This document shows, piece by piece, positions 44,216-56,422 of a stretch of DNA of 64,000 nucleotides. The DNA comes from Moniliophthora roreri (lineage: Eukaryota; Basidiomycota; Agaricomycetes; Agaricales; Marasmiaceae). The translations under genes were made by a program, and so were the position numbers. The stretch is taken from assembly GCA_001466705.2 (NCBI GenBank), contig LATX02000207.1, positions 1 to 64,000 of the forward strand, in the 5' to 3' direction. The stretch's first letter is position 1, and each line of letters starts with the position of its first letter. The notes beneath the pieces were generated by a model that made no database searches, was not told the origin of the DNA, and worked only from the letters and a program-made list of their open reading frames with translations.

Positions 44216-46933
44216 ATGTCTTCTGGGGGCATGGTACGCCAACTGTTATGCCGGGTGAAAAACATACTAATATCTGTTTCGCTACCAGGCTGTGAGCCGT
44301 TCTTCGTCTCCACGTGTGAGTATTGCTGGGACATCGGGAAGCCAGGTGTGTTTCAACTGATTCTAATGGTAATAGCTGTAGTGCTCAATCACCACTAGGA
44401 ATCCATGGATCCTACTCAAGTATGAAGTAACACCCTGCTTTTAGATGAAGACTCTTAGTCAATTCCATACAGATTCCATTGCCGTCTTCTGAAGCTGGAT
44501 TGATTCGAAAAATGAGGTTCAAGATACAGTCATCTCCTTGAATGCTGGCGCTGGGGTTAACTTGGATCTTCAGTCTATGAATATCCAAGAAGCTGCTCCA
44601 CCCCCACCTGAGTTGACAGAGAATGCTGACGAAGTCGAGAAACGGGAACTGGCAGAGGATTTTTTGCGAGAGGTTGCCTGGCGCGATGTACGAAACACTA
44701 TCCTTTTCATTTCTAATGCTGGCACTGAACGCCTCCCTATTAGCCATATATCCCAAACCCCTTCCGAATGCCGACAAAGCCGACAGAAAACGTATATGAA
44801 GAAAAGAACCCAACACGGACAGAGTCATGGGAGAGGATGTTGAAGGAAGTTTCTAGACACGATGAGGACATGGTCAAGGGTTGGCGAGATGACATCGATA
44901 CCCTCCTAGTTTTCGTATGGTCCCTTGATCTCTATCTCGTCGCCTAATACTGATGCACCTCTAGGCTGGTCTCTTCTCTGCTGTCGTCACAGCATTCGTG
45001 ATTGAATCATACCAATGGCTGGACGAAGATCCCGCAGACACCACAGTTACACTCCTTATGCAGCTAGTCTCAGTGCAGGTCAACGGTTCACAATCCGCCT
45101 TCTTCGAATCCACCCAATTCAAACCAGACGCATCGTCAATCCGCATCAACGTATTTTGGTTCCTCAGTCTCATCCTCAGCCTCACGTCTGCACTGTTTGG
45201 CCTGCTGTGCAAGCAGTGGGTACGAGAGCACCAACGAGATACCACAACCCGAACGCCAGGCGAAGCTCTAGCACTCCGTCAGCTTCGTCGAGACAGTTTC
45301 GAAAAGTGGGGAGTGTCGTCATTCCTGTCAGCGCTGCCTATCCTTCTCGAAGTCGCTCTGCTATTCTTCTTTGTCGGTGTGTTGGATCTACTTTGGAACC
45401 GACATCGTGTTCCATTTGCGGTTTGCTTTGTTGCAATCTCGTTTAGCGCGGGATTGTATTTCCTCACCGCACTATTACCCACTCTGATGGTTCCGAGGGA
45501 TCAGAGGGACGACATCTCTGATAGACGATTCAACCGGCTTTCATACCAATTCATCTGTCCATATAAATCACCTCAGGCATGGCTGGTATACCGGCTCTCC
45601 AGCATGATCCTTCGTCCTCTACTCAAAATCCCGGCTATTGACGACTTCCTCCACGAAAAAGCTCGACGGTTTTGGGATCACATCGAGTGGCCGGCCTCGG
45701 ATTGGTCTTCTTTTGACCTCTGGGTAGTCAGACAGTTTGATGAGCGTGTTTGGCTACATTTCGGTGGGGACTCTTTCAATCTGAAAGTGTATGAGCTGCG
45801 CGCTTTTGAATGGGCAGTCACGATGTTCTGTGATAGCCCTTCAATGATCCCGCATCTTCAAAATGTCTTGGAAACAATCCCTCCTTCTGTGGCGGTGTCT
45901 GCTATTTTGGGCAGGTGGGATCGTACGATGTGGGAGGCTGTCTCGATGCACGATGTCGATCATGACCTTAGATATCAATATTTAGACCTTTTGCTTAACC
46001 CTACCATTCGACATCCTGTCCTTCAACAACCTGAAGGGATCAATTTGTTGTTCCACCACCAGTATTGGGCGAAGATAGCTGCAGATCCCTTCCTAGACGA
46101 TGATGTCTTCGACCAGCTCATTGGTTCAATGAAACGCGCAGATCTACAGCATTCCACTGGCCTCCGTTTTGTCATCCCGTTCTCCGTAGTCGATGCACTG
46201 TGGACACATGGAGACTCACCCATTTGCGCAAAGAGTCTCACACTACTCTCATTCTTCGAGGAATCGTGGAAACCATGCCCAGGGTATGATGAGGAACGCT
46301 ATGACAATGAGCGATGGGCTTTCATGAAAGCCCTCGCAAATCATATCAACTGCAAAGATCGTGTTTCGGCATTGTTGACGAGTAAACGTGGGCAAGCATT
46401 CATTCGTTTCATTCACAATGAGGCCATCACGCGGCGACTTTTCTTTCACGATGGTTTCAGTGGTTTCGGTAGTTTCAGGGACACATGGACTCAAGCGATC
46501 GAAAGGGTACAAGAAGTTGGAGGCTTACCTTCCGATTACTTTGCACCGATACCTCAACGTCGGGAGAATGGTCTGCCCACGTTGCCCAACCTAGATCCCA
46601 TGCGATACTCTTTAGAGACCGAACGAGGTGTGCAGGTAGATAACGATGAGGTATTATCTATCGTTACATTGAACGAGATGGGAGATGCTATTGGAGTGAG
46701 TCCATCGGAGGGAGGTCTCACTCGTCGTTTACCCAACTTTGGTACATGGCTTGTGGCCCATCGTTGGCTATCCTTCTTTTCGGGAAGCGAAAAAGTCACC
46801 CATAACGATGTCAATGACAATGCTGTCCTAGGAGGTCGGATTGCTGATTCACCGAACAAGATAATTGAGATCGCAAGTCGAGAGTCCGGAGAAGGCCATG
46901 AGGGTAACGCGCAGCATCTTGGGAGGGACGATA
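43026..46933. repeat. Segmental duplication, unit 1 (3,908 bp)
   Basis: It is nearly identical to 51,994-55,901 at a constant offset of 8,968 bp. I saw only a handful of substitutions, for example GACGGTTTTG against GACGCTTTTG near 45,666. It contains the spacer upstream of copy E and copy E up to the tail-coding part. Confidence 0.9.
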
Positions 46934-47342
46934 GCATGAAGGATTCAGGTCCACGTCAGCGAATGGATACTGGTATACTTGATGATTCGAGTGGACAGGG
47001 TGATGAAGTTGGGGATATTGGTGGTGACAGTTATGGCCTTCGCAGGTAAGCCTCATTGTTTTCCGCTAGGATGTTCAGGCAGACTGATGCCATCATGTCA
47101 GACAAGAATCTCGAGTGGATGCTATGGGGTGGCCAACGCACGATCAGGAAGACTTGGACGAGGATAATGCGCAGAGGCTTGGAATTGATACCGGTACACT
47201 TGGCGACCCAATTGAACAGGGCGACGAAGTTGGGGTTCATGGCGATAGCTACAGACTTCACAGGTAAGCCTCTATGTCTTTTTTGCTGCTGGGATGTTTG
47301 CAGACTGACGCCATGATTCCAGCCTCAGGTGACAAGTATCCG
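44216..47342 (+). CDS. DUF6535 multi-pass membrane protein, copy E (frameshift in exon 3)
   Basis: Exons 44216-44233, 44289-44345, 44473-44687, 44744-44914, 44965-47045, 47102-47263 and 47333-47342 by homology. Exon 3 is one base short (CGAAAAATG where relatives have CGAGAAAATG), so the frame from ATG 44216 ends at TGA 44539-44541. An in-frame ATG at 44577 would restore the rest, which has the full four-helix DUF6535 core and tail with FGTWLVAHRWLSFFSGSEK. The penultimate exon (QRLGIDTGTLGDP) is intact and the last ends after SLR at a TGA. It may give a protein lacking about the first 55 residues, or be a young pseudogene. The same lesion is in copy G. Confidence 0.7.
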
Positions 47343-48711
47343 ACAGTTTGAATCATCGAGAACATGCTGAAAAGCGATTCACAATGAAGGCCAAGACCTA
47401 AAGTAGCATACTAGTACGGAAGCGTTGTGCATTAGTACAGTGGTCAAGTGAATATGTTTAAGCAGACTTATTTAGGCATTTATAAATGTATCTGATTATT
47501 ATATTGCAGGTTACGCTACTACACATCGTGATAATTTGGAAGTGCAGTGTTCAAATCCCGCTCGCACTTGATGGGTCTTGTCACAAGTTCTGTTCTTTCG
47601 TGCGCTATCTTCAGTCAATGCCGTTTGTAAGAGTTGAGGGCAAGTCAAGACTTTTGGAAAAGAAAATCGGGTCACATTGGAAAGAGGTCCTAGACACCAT
47701 ACTCCCGCTCATCCACGATGTGACCCCAACTAGCCTATTCTGCACACTGCCGTCATGTCCTTCCATGTAACTATCTCGTTAGCATCCGATACTCGATTCA
47801 CTTGGAGCAGAAGGAACGGGGGAGTGCCAATAATGCCTTCAGCTTGTGAAAAAAAGGCGAGGCATTGTTTTGTGCTTTTTGGCAATATGAAGCTTGACAC
47901 ATGCCGGTGAGTATTTCGATTAATTTGCATGGAGAATCTACTGTAATTTCACGTTGCAAGTCACAACTCGGAGAGAAGAGAAAGCAAAATACAACTACAT
48001 GTACTGAATATACCACCCCAACTGAACACCTGTATTTCAAGTCAACGAACACAGTGACTCTGCTTTTGGCATCATATCCCCTATCTTATTGAACTTTGGA
48101 TTGGTATACAGGAAATAAAAGCAGGCGCAGTAAGCACATGTACTCTACCACGGGGTCACATCTATCATAGGTGATAGTCAACGCACGGTAGTCTGCTACC
48201 CTCGGATGTGGGCAATGCGAGCTCGAGGCACATTTTGCAGTTGAGAAGGTTGCTATTTGTGGTAGTGAGTGCGAGAGGTGTCAATGATGTAGACAGAGAG
48301 GGGGTTTTCTGGGATAATAGTATCCGGGGAAGCAGTTGTGGTTGAGTCAGAGAGTAAGTTTAGTGGGGATAATGTCTCGATCTGTGTCTTGTGTAGTGAG
48401 CGTTGCATGAATCTCGATTCCTTTACCAGTAGTAATGAAAGTGATAACCCAATAACCACTTGTTTACGATCATCCGTTTACTGATGTAGTCGAGGTTCAT
48501 TTTCAGAGTGAAAAGGCAGTACTGGGTTGGATTCCATAGCGGTCTGTTAGATCCAACAGAAACACACACCGATGCCTATTTCCGATTACCCGCCATCAGA
48601 GTAAACACACGCAGCGGCATTTTCCAGCGTGCAGGCTGTCAGTCGCTGTCACACCATGCATCAAGCACAAAGAGCCCTCTCTCAAACCACTTTGTCTGCC
48701 AGATCCTTGCG
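47343..48711. other. Spacer between copies E and F
   Basis: No intact gene. It is similar to 42,866-44,215 but more diverged and outside the recent duplication. It has the same conserved pieces (GTAAGAGTTGAGGGCAAG at about 47,626; VFVDLKY on the minus strand near 48,050) and the shared leader at its end. Confidence 0.5.
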
Positions 48712-51700
48712 ATGTCTTCTGGGGACGTGGTACGCTGGCAACTGTCATATTGGGTCCATAACATACTGAAATTTTATTTAGACTGCGAATCGTTCTTCGT
48801 CTCCACGAACGAGCATCGCTGGGAGGTCGGGAAGCCAGGTGTGTTTCAATTGATTCTAATGAGAATAGCTGTAGTGCTTATTTACCATCAGGAATCCATG
48901 GATCCTACTCAAGTATGAAGTAACGCCCTGCTTTTAGATGAAGGACTCTTAGTTAATTCCATACAGATTCCATTGCCGCCTTCCGAAGCTGGATCAGTTC
49001 GAGAAAATGAGGTTCGAGATACAGTCATCTCTTTGAATGTTGGCGCTGGGGCTAACTTGTATCTTCAGTCTATGAATATTCCGGAATCTGCTTCATCTTC
49101 ACCCGAGTCGACAGAGGATGACGATGAATACAAGAGAGCAATACAAAGGCACATTTTTTTGATCGATGTTGCCCAAAATGATGTACGAAGCATCATCCTT
49201 TCCACTCCAAGTGCCAACACTGAGCATCATGACCATTAGCCTTACATCCCTGACCCCTACCCAATGCTGAGAGAACCGACAGAAAACATAGATGATGGGA
49301 AGAAACCGACACGTACAGAGTCATGGGAGAGGATGCTGAAGGAGGTTTCTAGGCACGACGAGGATATGGTGAAGGGTTGGCGAGATGACATCGACACCCT
49401 CCTAGTTTTCGTACGTACACTCGATCTCTATCTTACCAACCAATACTAACACCGTCTAGGCCGGTCTCTTCTCTGCTGTCGTCACAGCATTCGTGATTGA
49501 ATCGTACCAATGGCTGGATGAAGATCCCGCAGACACCATGGTTACGCTCCTCACCCATTTAATCTCAGTACAGGTCAACGGTCCGCAATCCGCCTCCTTC
49601 GAGCCCACCCAATTCAAAGCAGACGCATCGTCAATCCGCATCAACGTATTTTGGTTCCTCAGCCTCATCCTCAGCCTCACATCCGCACTCTTCGGCCTGC
49701 TGTGCAAGCAGTGGGTACGAGAGCACCAACGAGATACCACAACCCGAACACCGGGCGAAGCTCTAGCACTCCGTCAGCTCCGCCGAGACAGTTTTGAAAA
49801 GTGGGGAGTGTCGTCATTCCTGTCAGCGCTGCCTATCCTTCTCGAAGTCGCTCTGCTATTCTTCTTTGTCGGCGTGTTGGATCTGCTGTGGAACCGACAT
49901 CATGTTCCATTTGCGGTTTGCTTTGCTGCAATCTCGTTCAGTGCGGGATTGTATTTCCTCACTGCGCTATTACCTACTCTGACGGTGCCAAGGGATCAAA
50001 TGGATGACATCATAAATAAACGCTTCAACCAGCTTTCATACCAATTCATCTGTCCATACAAATCGCCTCAGGCATGGTTGGTATACCGGCTCTTCAGTAT
50101 AATCCTTCATCCTCTACTCAAAATCCCAGCTATCAACGACTTCCTCCGCGAAAAAGCTCGATGCTTTTGGGATCACATTAAGTCGCCGGCCTCGGATTGG
50201 TCTTCTTTTGATCTTTGGGTAGTCAGACAGTTTGACGAGCATGTCTGGCTACCCTACCGTCAGGGCAATTTCGATCTGAAAGTGTACGAGCTGCGCGCTT
50301 TTGAATGGGCAGTCACGATGTTCCGTGATAGCCCTTCAATGATCCCACATCTTCAAAATATCTTGGAAACAATCCCTCCTTCCATAGCAGTGTCTGCTAT
50401 TTTGGGCAGGTGGGATCGTACGATGTGTAAGGCTGTCTCGATGCACGATGTCGAGGATGTCCTCAGAAATCCAGATCCATCCCCCTGGGAACGGTATTAT
50501 CCTAAACCCACCATTCGACATCCTGTCCTTCAACAACCTGAGGGGATCAGTTTGTTATTCCACCACCAGTACTGGGTGAATATGGCTGCACATCCCTCCC
50601 TAGATTATTATCACCAAGACCAGCTCATTGGTTCAATGAAACACACAGATCTACAGCATTCTACCGGCTTCCGTTTCGTCATCCCGTTCTCCGTAGTCGA
50701 CGCATTGTGGACACAAGGAGACCCAACCGTTCGTGTGAAGAGTCTCGCACTACTGTCACTCTTCGAGGAATCTTGGAAACCATGCCCAGGATATGATGAG
50801 GGACAACACAATGTTGAGCGACAGGCTTTCGTGGAAGCCCTCGCTGATCATATCAACTGCACAGGTCGTGTTTCGGCATTGTTGACGAGTAAACGTGGGC
50901 AGGGATTCATTCGTTTCATTCACAACGAGGCCATTACCCGACGACTCCTTATTTACTATCCTATCGGTGGCACATGGCCTCAAGCAATCAAAAGGGCACA
51001 AGAAGTTGGGAGCCTGCCTTCTGACTACTTTGCACCAATTCCTGGTTCGATGGATGATCTGCCAACTTTGTCAAACCTAGATCCCATCCGATACTCTATG
51101 GAAACCGATCGAGATGTTCAGGTTTATGACGATGAGGTATTGAGTATCGTGACTTCAAACGAACATGGAGATGCTATTGGAGCTGATCCGCCGGAAGGGC
51201 TCATTCGTCGCTTACACAACTTTGGTGCTTGGCTTGTGGCCCGTCGTTGGTTATTCTTCTTTTCAGGAAGCGAAAAAGTCACCCATAACAATGTCAATGA
51301 CAATGCTGTCCTAGGAGGTCGGATTGCTGATTCACCGAACGAGATAATTGAGATCGCAAGTCGAGAGTCCGGAGAAGGCCATGAGGGTAACGTGCAGCAT
51401 CTTGGGAGGGACGATAGCATGAAGGATTCAGGTCCACGTCAGCGAACGGATACTGGTATACTTGATGATTCGAGTGGACGGGGTGATGAAGTTGGGGATA
51501 TTGGTGGTGGCGGTTATGGCCTTCGCAGGTAAGCGTCGTTGTTTTCCGCTAGGATGTTCGGGCAGACTGATGCCACGATGTCAGACAAGAATCTCGAGTG
51601 GATACTATGGGGCGGCCAATGCACGATCAGGAAGACTTGGACGAGGATAATGCGCAGAGGCTTGAAATTGATACCGGTACACTTGGCGACCCGATTGAAC

Positions 51701-51857
51701 AGGGCGACGAAGTTGGGGTTCATGGCGATAGCTACAGACTTTACAGGTAAGCCTCTATGTCTTTTTTGCTGCTGGGACGTTTGTAGACTGACGCCATGAT
51801 TCCAGCCTCAGACGACAAGTATCCGACAGTTTGAATCATCAAGAACGTGCCGAATAG
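48712..51857 (+). CDS. DUF6535 multi-pass membrane protein, copy F
   Basis: Complete model: exons 48712-48729, 48782-48838, 48967-49182, 49240-49410, 49460-51528, 51585-51746 and 51806-51857, 914 residues, the longest intact member. N-terminus MSSGDV, then RSSSPRTSIAGRSGSQ. Acidic stretch in exon 3. DUF6535 signature at about residues 125-155, helix 1 near 150-172, helix 2 near 214-238, helices 3 and 4 near 277-334. The C-terminal half repeats the family blocks, then a hydrophilic tail with the RRWLFFFSGSEK segment. The end is SLRRQVSDSLNHQERAE. No lesion is seen, so this is a good reference for the family. Confidence 0.85.
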
Positions 51858-53183
51858 TAATTCACAATGAAGGCCAAGATCTAAAGTAGCATACTGTACG
51901 GAAGCGTCGTACGTTAGTATAGCAGTCAAGCGGATGTGTTTAAGCAGACTCGTTTGGGCATTTATGAATGTATCCAATTATATTGCAGGTTAGGCTACTA
52001 CACATATCTGACTAGAATAATTTGGAAGTATGGTGTTCAAATTCCGCTCGCACTTGATGAGTCTTGTCACAAGTTCTGTTCTTTCGCGCGCTATCTTCAG
52101 TCAACGCCGTTTGTAAGAGTTGAGGGCAAGTCAAGATCTTTGGAAAAGAAAATCGGGTCACATTGGAAAGAGGACCTAGTCACCATACTCCCGCTCACCC
52201 ACGATGTGACCCCAACTAGCCTATTCTGCATATTGCCGTCATGTTCTTCCGTGCAACTATCTCATTAGCATCCGGTGTGGAGGAGAAGGAAGAGGAGAGC
52301 GCCGATAATGCCTTCGAACTTGCGAAAAATAAAAGGGAGGCATCGTTTTACGTTGTTGGCAATGCGAGGCTTGACACATGCCTGTGAGGATTCGAGGATA
52401 ATCTAGTTTCACGTTGCAAGTCATGACTCGGATAGAAGAGAAAGGAAAGTACAACTACCTGTGCTGAATATACCACCCCAACTGAACACCCGTATTTCAA
52501 GTCAGCGAACACAGTGACTCTGCTTTTGGCATCATATCCATCATGTACAACCTATCTTATTGAACTTTGGATTGGTATACAGGAAATAAAAGCAGGCGCA
52601 GTAAGCACATGTACCCTCTACCACGGGGTCATATCTATCATAGGTGATAGTCAACGCACGGTGGGCTGCTACCCTCGGATGTGGGCAATGCGAGCTCGAG
52701 GCACATTTCGCAGTTGAGAAGGTTGCTATTTGTGGTAGTGAGTGCAAGAGGTGTCAATGATGTAGACAGAGAGGGGGTTTTCTGGGATAATAGTATCCGG
52801 GGACCGGGGAAGCAGTCGTGGTTGAGTCAGAGTGCAAGGTTAGTGGGGATAATGTCTCGATCTGCGTCTTGTGTAGTGAGCGTTGCATGAATCTCGATTC
52901 CTTTACCAGTAGTAATGAAAGTGATAACCCAATAACCACTTGTTTACGATCATCCGTTTACTGATGTAGTCGGTGTTCATTTTCAGAGTGAAAAGGCAGT
53001 ACTGGGTTGGATCCATAGCGGTCTGTTAGATCCAACAGAAACACACGCCGATGCCTGTTTCCAATTACCCGCCATCAGAGTAAACACACGCAGCGGCATT
53101 TTCCAGCGTGCTGGCTGTCAGTCACTGTCACATCAAGCACGAGGAACCCTCTTTCAAATTACTTTGTCTACCAGATCCTTGCG
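51858..53183. other. Spacer between copies F and G
   Basis: From 51,994 it is a near-exact copy of the spacer upstream of copy E, including the minus-strand exon-like relics. No intact gene. Confidence 0.55.
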
Positions 53184-55901
53184 ATGTCTTCTGGGGGCAT
53201 GGTACGCCAACTGTTATGCCGGGTGAAAAACATACTAATATCTGTTTCGCTACCAGGCTGTGAGCCGTTCTTCGTCTCCACGTGTGAGTATTGCTGGGAC
53301 ATCGGGAAGCCAGGTGTGTTTCAACTGATTCTAATGGTAATAGCTGTAGTGCTCAATCACCACTAGGAATCCATGGATCCTACTCAAGTATGAAGTAACA
53401 CCCTGCTTTTAGATGAAGACTCTTAGTCAATTCCATACAGATTCCATTGCCGTCTTCTGAAGCTGGATTGATTCGAAAAATGAGGTTCAAGATACAGTCA
53501 TCTCCTTGAATGCTGGCGCTGGGGTTAACTTGGATCTTCAGTCTATGAATATCCAAGAAGCTGCTCCACCCCCACCTGAGTTGACAGAGAATGCTGACGA
53601 AGTCGAGAAACGGGAACTGGCAGAGGATTTTTTGCGAGAGGTTGCCTGGCGCGATGTACGAAACACTATCCTTTTCATTTCTAATGCTGGCACTGAACGC
53701 CTCCCTATTAGCCATATATCCCAAACCCCTTCCGAATGCCGACAAAGCCGACAGAAAACGTAGATGAAGAAAAGAAACCAACACGGACAGAGTCATGGGA
53801 GAGGATGTTGAAGGAAGTTTCTAGACACGATGAGGACATGGTCAAGGGTTGGCGAGATGACATCGATACCCTCCTAGTTTTCGTATGGTCCCTTGATCTC
53901 TATCTCGTCGCCTAATACTGATGCACCTCTAGGCTGGTCTCTTCTCTGCTGTCGTCACAGCATTCGTGATTGAATCATACCAATGGCTGGACGAAGATCC
54001 CGCAGACACCACAGTTACACTCCTTATGCAGCTAGTCTCAGTGCAGGTCAACGGTTCACAATCCGCCTTCTTCGAATCCACCCAATTCAAACCAGACGCA
54101 TCGTCAATCCGCATCAACGTATTTTGGTTCCTCAGTCTCATCCTCAGCCTCACGTCTGCACTGTTTGGCCTGCTGTGCAAGCAGTGGGTACGAGAGCACC
54201 AACGAGATACCACAACCCGAACGCCAGGCGAAGCTCTAGCACTCCGTCAGCTTCGTCGAGACAGTTTCGAAAAGTGGGGAGTGTCGTCATTCCTGTCAGC
54301 GCTGCCTATCCTTCTCGAAGTCGCTCTGCTATTCTTCTTTGTCGGTGTGTTGGATCTACTTTGGAACCGACATCGTGTTCCATTTGCGGTTTGCTTTGTT
54401 GCAATCTCGTTTAGCGCGGGATTGTATTTCCTCACCGCACTATTACCCACTCTGATGGTTCCGAGGGATCAGAGGGACGACATCTCTGATAGACGATTCA
54501 ACCGGCTTTCATACCAATTCATCTGTCCATATAAATCACCTCAGGCATGGCTGGTATACCGGCTCTCCAGCATGATCCTTCGTCCTCTACTCAAAATCCC
54601 GGCTATTGACGACTTCCTCCACGAAAAAGCTCGACGCTTTTGGGATCACATCGAGTGGCCGGCCTCGGATTGGTCTTCTTTTGACCTCTGGGTAGTCAGA
54701 CAGTTTGATGAGCGTGTTTGGCTACATTTCGGTGGGGACTCTTTCAATCTGAAAGTGTATGAGCTGCGCGCTTTTGAATGGGCAGTCACGATGTTCTGTG
54801 ATAGCCCTTCAATGATCCCGCATCTTCAAAATGTCTTGGAAACAATCCCTCCTTCTGTGGCGGTGTCTGCTATTTTGGGCAGGTGGGATCGTACGATGTG
54901 GGAGGCTGTCTCGATGCACGATGTCGATCATGACCTTAGATATCAATATTTAGACCTTTTGCTTAACCCTACCATTCGACATCCTGTCCTTCAACAACCT
55001 GAAGGGATCAATTTGTTGTTCCACCACCAGTATTGGGCGAAGATAGCTGCAGATCCCTTCCTAGACGATGATGTCTTCGACCAGCTCATTGGTTCAATGA
55101 AACGCGCAGATCTACAGCATTCCACTGGCCTCCGTTTTGTCATCCCGTTCTCCGTAGTCGATGCACTGTGGACACATGGAGACTCACCCATTTGCGCAAA
55201 GAGTCTCACACTACTCTCATTCTTCGAGGAATCGTGGAAACCATGCCCAGGGTATGATGAGGAACGCTATGACAATGAGCGATGGGCTTTCATGAAAGCC
55301 CTCGCAAATCATATCAACTGCAAAGATCGTGTTTCGGCATTGTTGACGAGTAAACGTGGGCAAGCATTCATTCGTTTCATTCACAATGAGGCCATCACGC
55401 GGCGACTTTTCTTTCACGATGGTTTCAGTGGTTTCGGTAGTTTCAGGGACACATGGACTCAAGCGATCGAAAGGGTACAAGAAGTTGGAGGCTTACCTTC
55501 CGATTACTTTGCACCGATACCTCAACGTCGGGAGAATGGTCTGCCCACGTTGCCCAACCTAGATCCCATGCGATACTCTTTAGAGACCGAACGAGGTGTG
55601 CAGGTAGATAACGATGAGGTATTATCTATCGTTACATTGAACGAGATGGGAGATGCTATTGGAGTGAGTCCATCGGAGGGAGGTCTCACTCGTCGTTTAC
55701 CCAACTTTGGTACATGGCTTGTGGCCCATCGTTGGCTATCCTTCTTTTCGGGAAGCGAAAAAGTCACCCATAACGATGTCAATGACAATGCTGTCCTAGG
55801 AGGTCGGATTGCTGATTCACCGAACAAGATAATTGAGATCGCAAGTCGAGAGTCCGGAGAAGGCCATGAGGGTAACGCGCAGCATCTTGGGAGGGACGAT
55901 A
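51994..55901. repeat. Segmental duplication, unit 2 (3,908 bp)
   Basis: Duplicate of 43,026-46,933. The right break falls in the tail-coding part of copy G at GGGAGGGACGATA, after which spacer-type sequence (ACGGTGACTCTCTGCTTTTG) follows directly. The left break is at GCTACTACACATATC. Confidence 0.9.
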
Positions 55902-56008
55902 CGGTGACTCTCTGCTTTTGGCATACCCTTCATGTACAACACATCAAACGCTGCATCAGTATACGGGAAATAAAAGCAGGCGCAATAAGTACATGTAAGA
56001 GGTGTTGA
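53184..56008 (+). pseudogene. DUF6535 copy G: chimeric 3' end and exon 3 frameshift
   Basis: Exons by homology: 53184-53201, 53257-53313, 53441-53655, 53712-53882, 53933-56008. It is practically copy E, including the one-base loss in exon 3. After 55,901 the coding sequence is fused to spacer DNA, so the last 36 or so codons (TVTLCFWHTLHVQHIK...) are foreign, and the two terminal exons are gone. The four-helix core is intact. If translated from an internal ATG it would give a membrane protein with an altered tail. The fusion point marks the edge of the segmental duplication. Confidence 0.75.
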
Positions 56009-56422
56009 TGATGTAGACGGAGAGAAGGTTTTGTGGTGTGTTTTCGTTCTGGGATAATGGGAAGTAATCGTAGTTGAGCCAGTGAGCAAGTTCAGTGGGG
56101 ATAATGTCGTTGCGTGAATCTCGTTCTGATGCCAGTAATAACCCAATAAGCACTCGTTTGTGGAAACAAGGGCGATCTCGCGTTACGGGTGTAGTCAGTG
56201 TTTATTTTCAGAGTTGAAAAGGCTACAGTACTGGGTTAGATTCATAGCGGTCTGTCAGATCCAACAGAAACACACGCCGACGCCTATTTCCGATTACCCG
56301 CCATCCGACGTCCAGAAACCGCAGCGGCATTTTCCAGCGCTGTCAGTTGCTGTCACCACCGTGACCATGCATCAAGCACGGGGAGCCCTCTTTCAAATCA
56401 CTTCGTCCACCAGATCCTTGCA
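56009..56422. other. Spacer between copies G and H
   Basis: It is the distal part of an array spacer, with the conserved leader (TTTTCCAGCGCTGTCAGTTGCTGTCA, CATGCATCAAGCAC). No gene. Confidence 0.5.

Noticed and set aside
47528..47560. tRNA-like B-box (GTTCAAATCC) suggesting a tRNA gene or SINE
   Set aside because: There is no matching A-box, acceptor stem or cloverleaf around it, and the sequence is simply part of the conserved array spacer.
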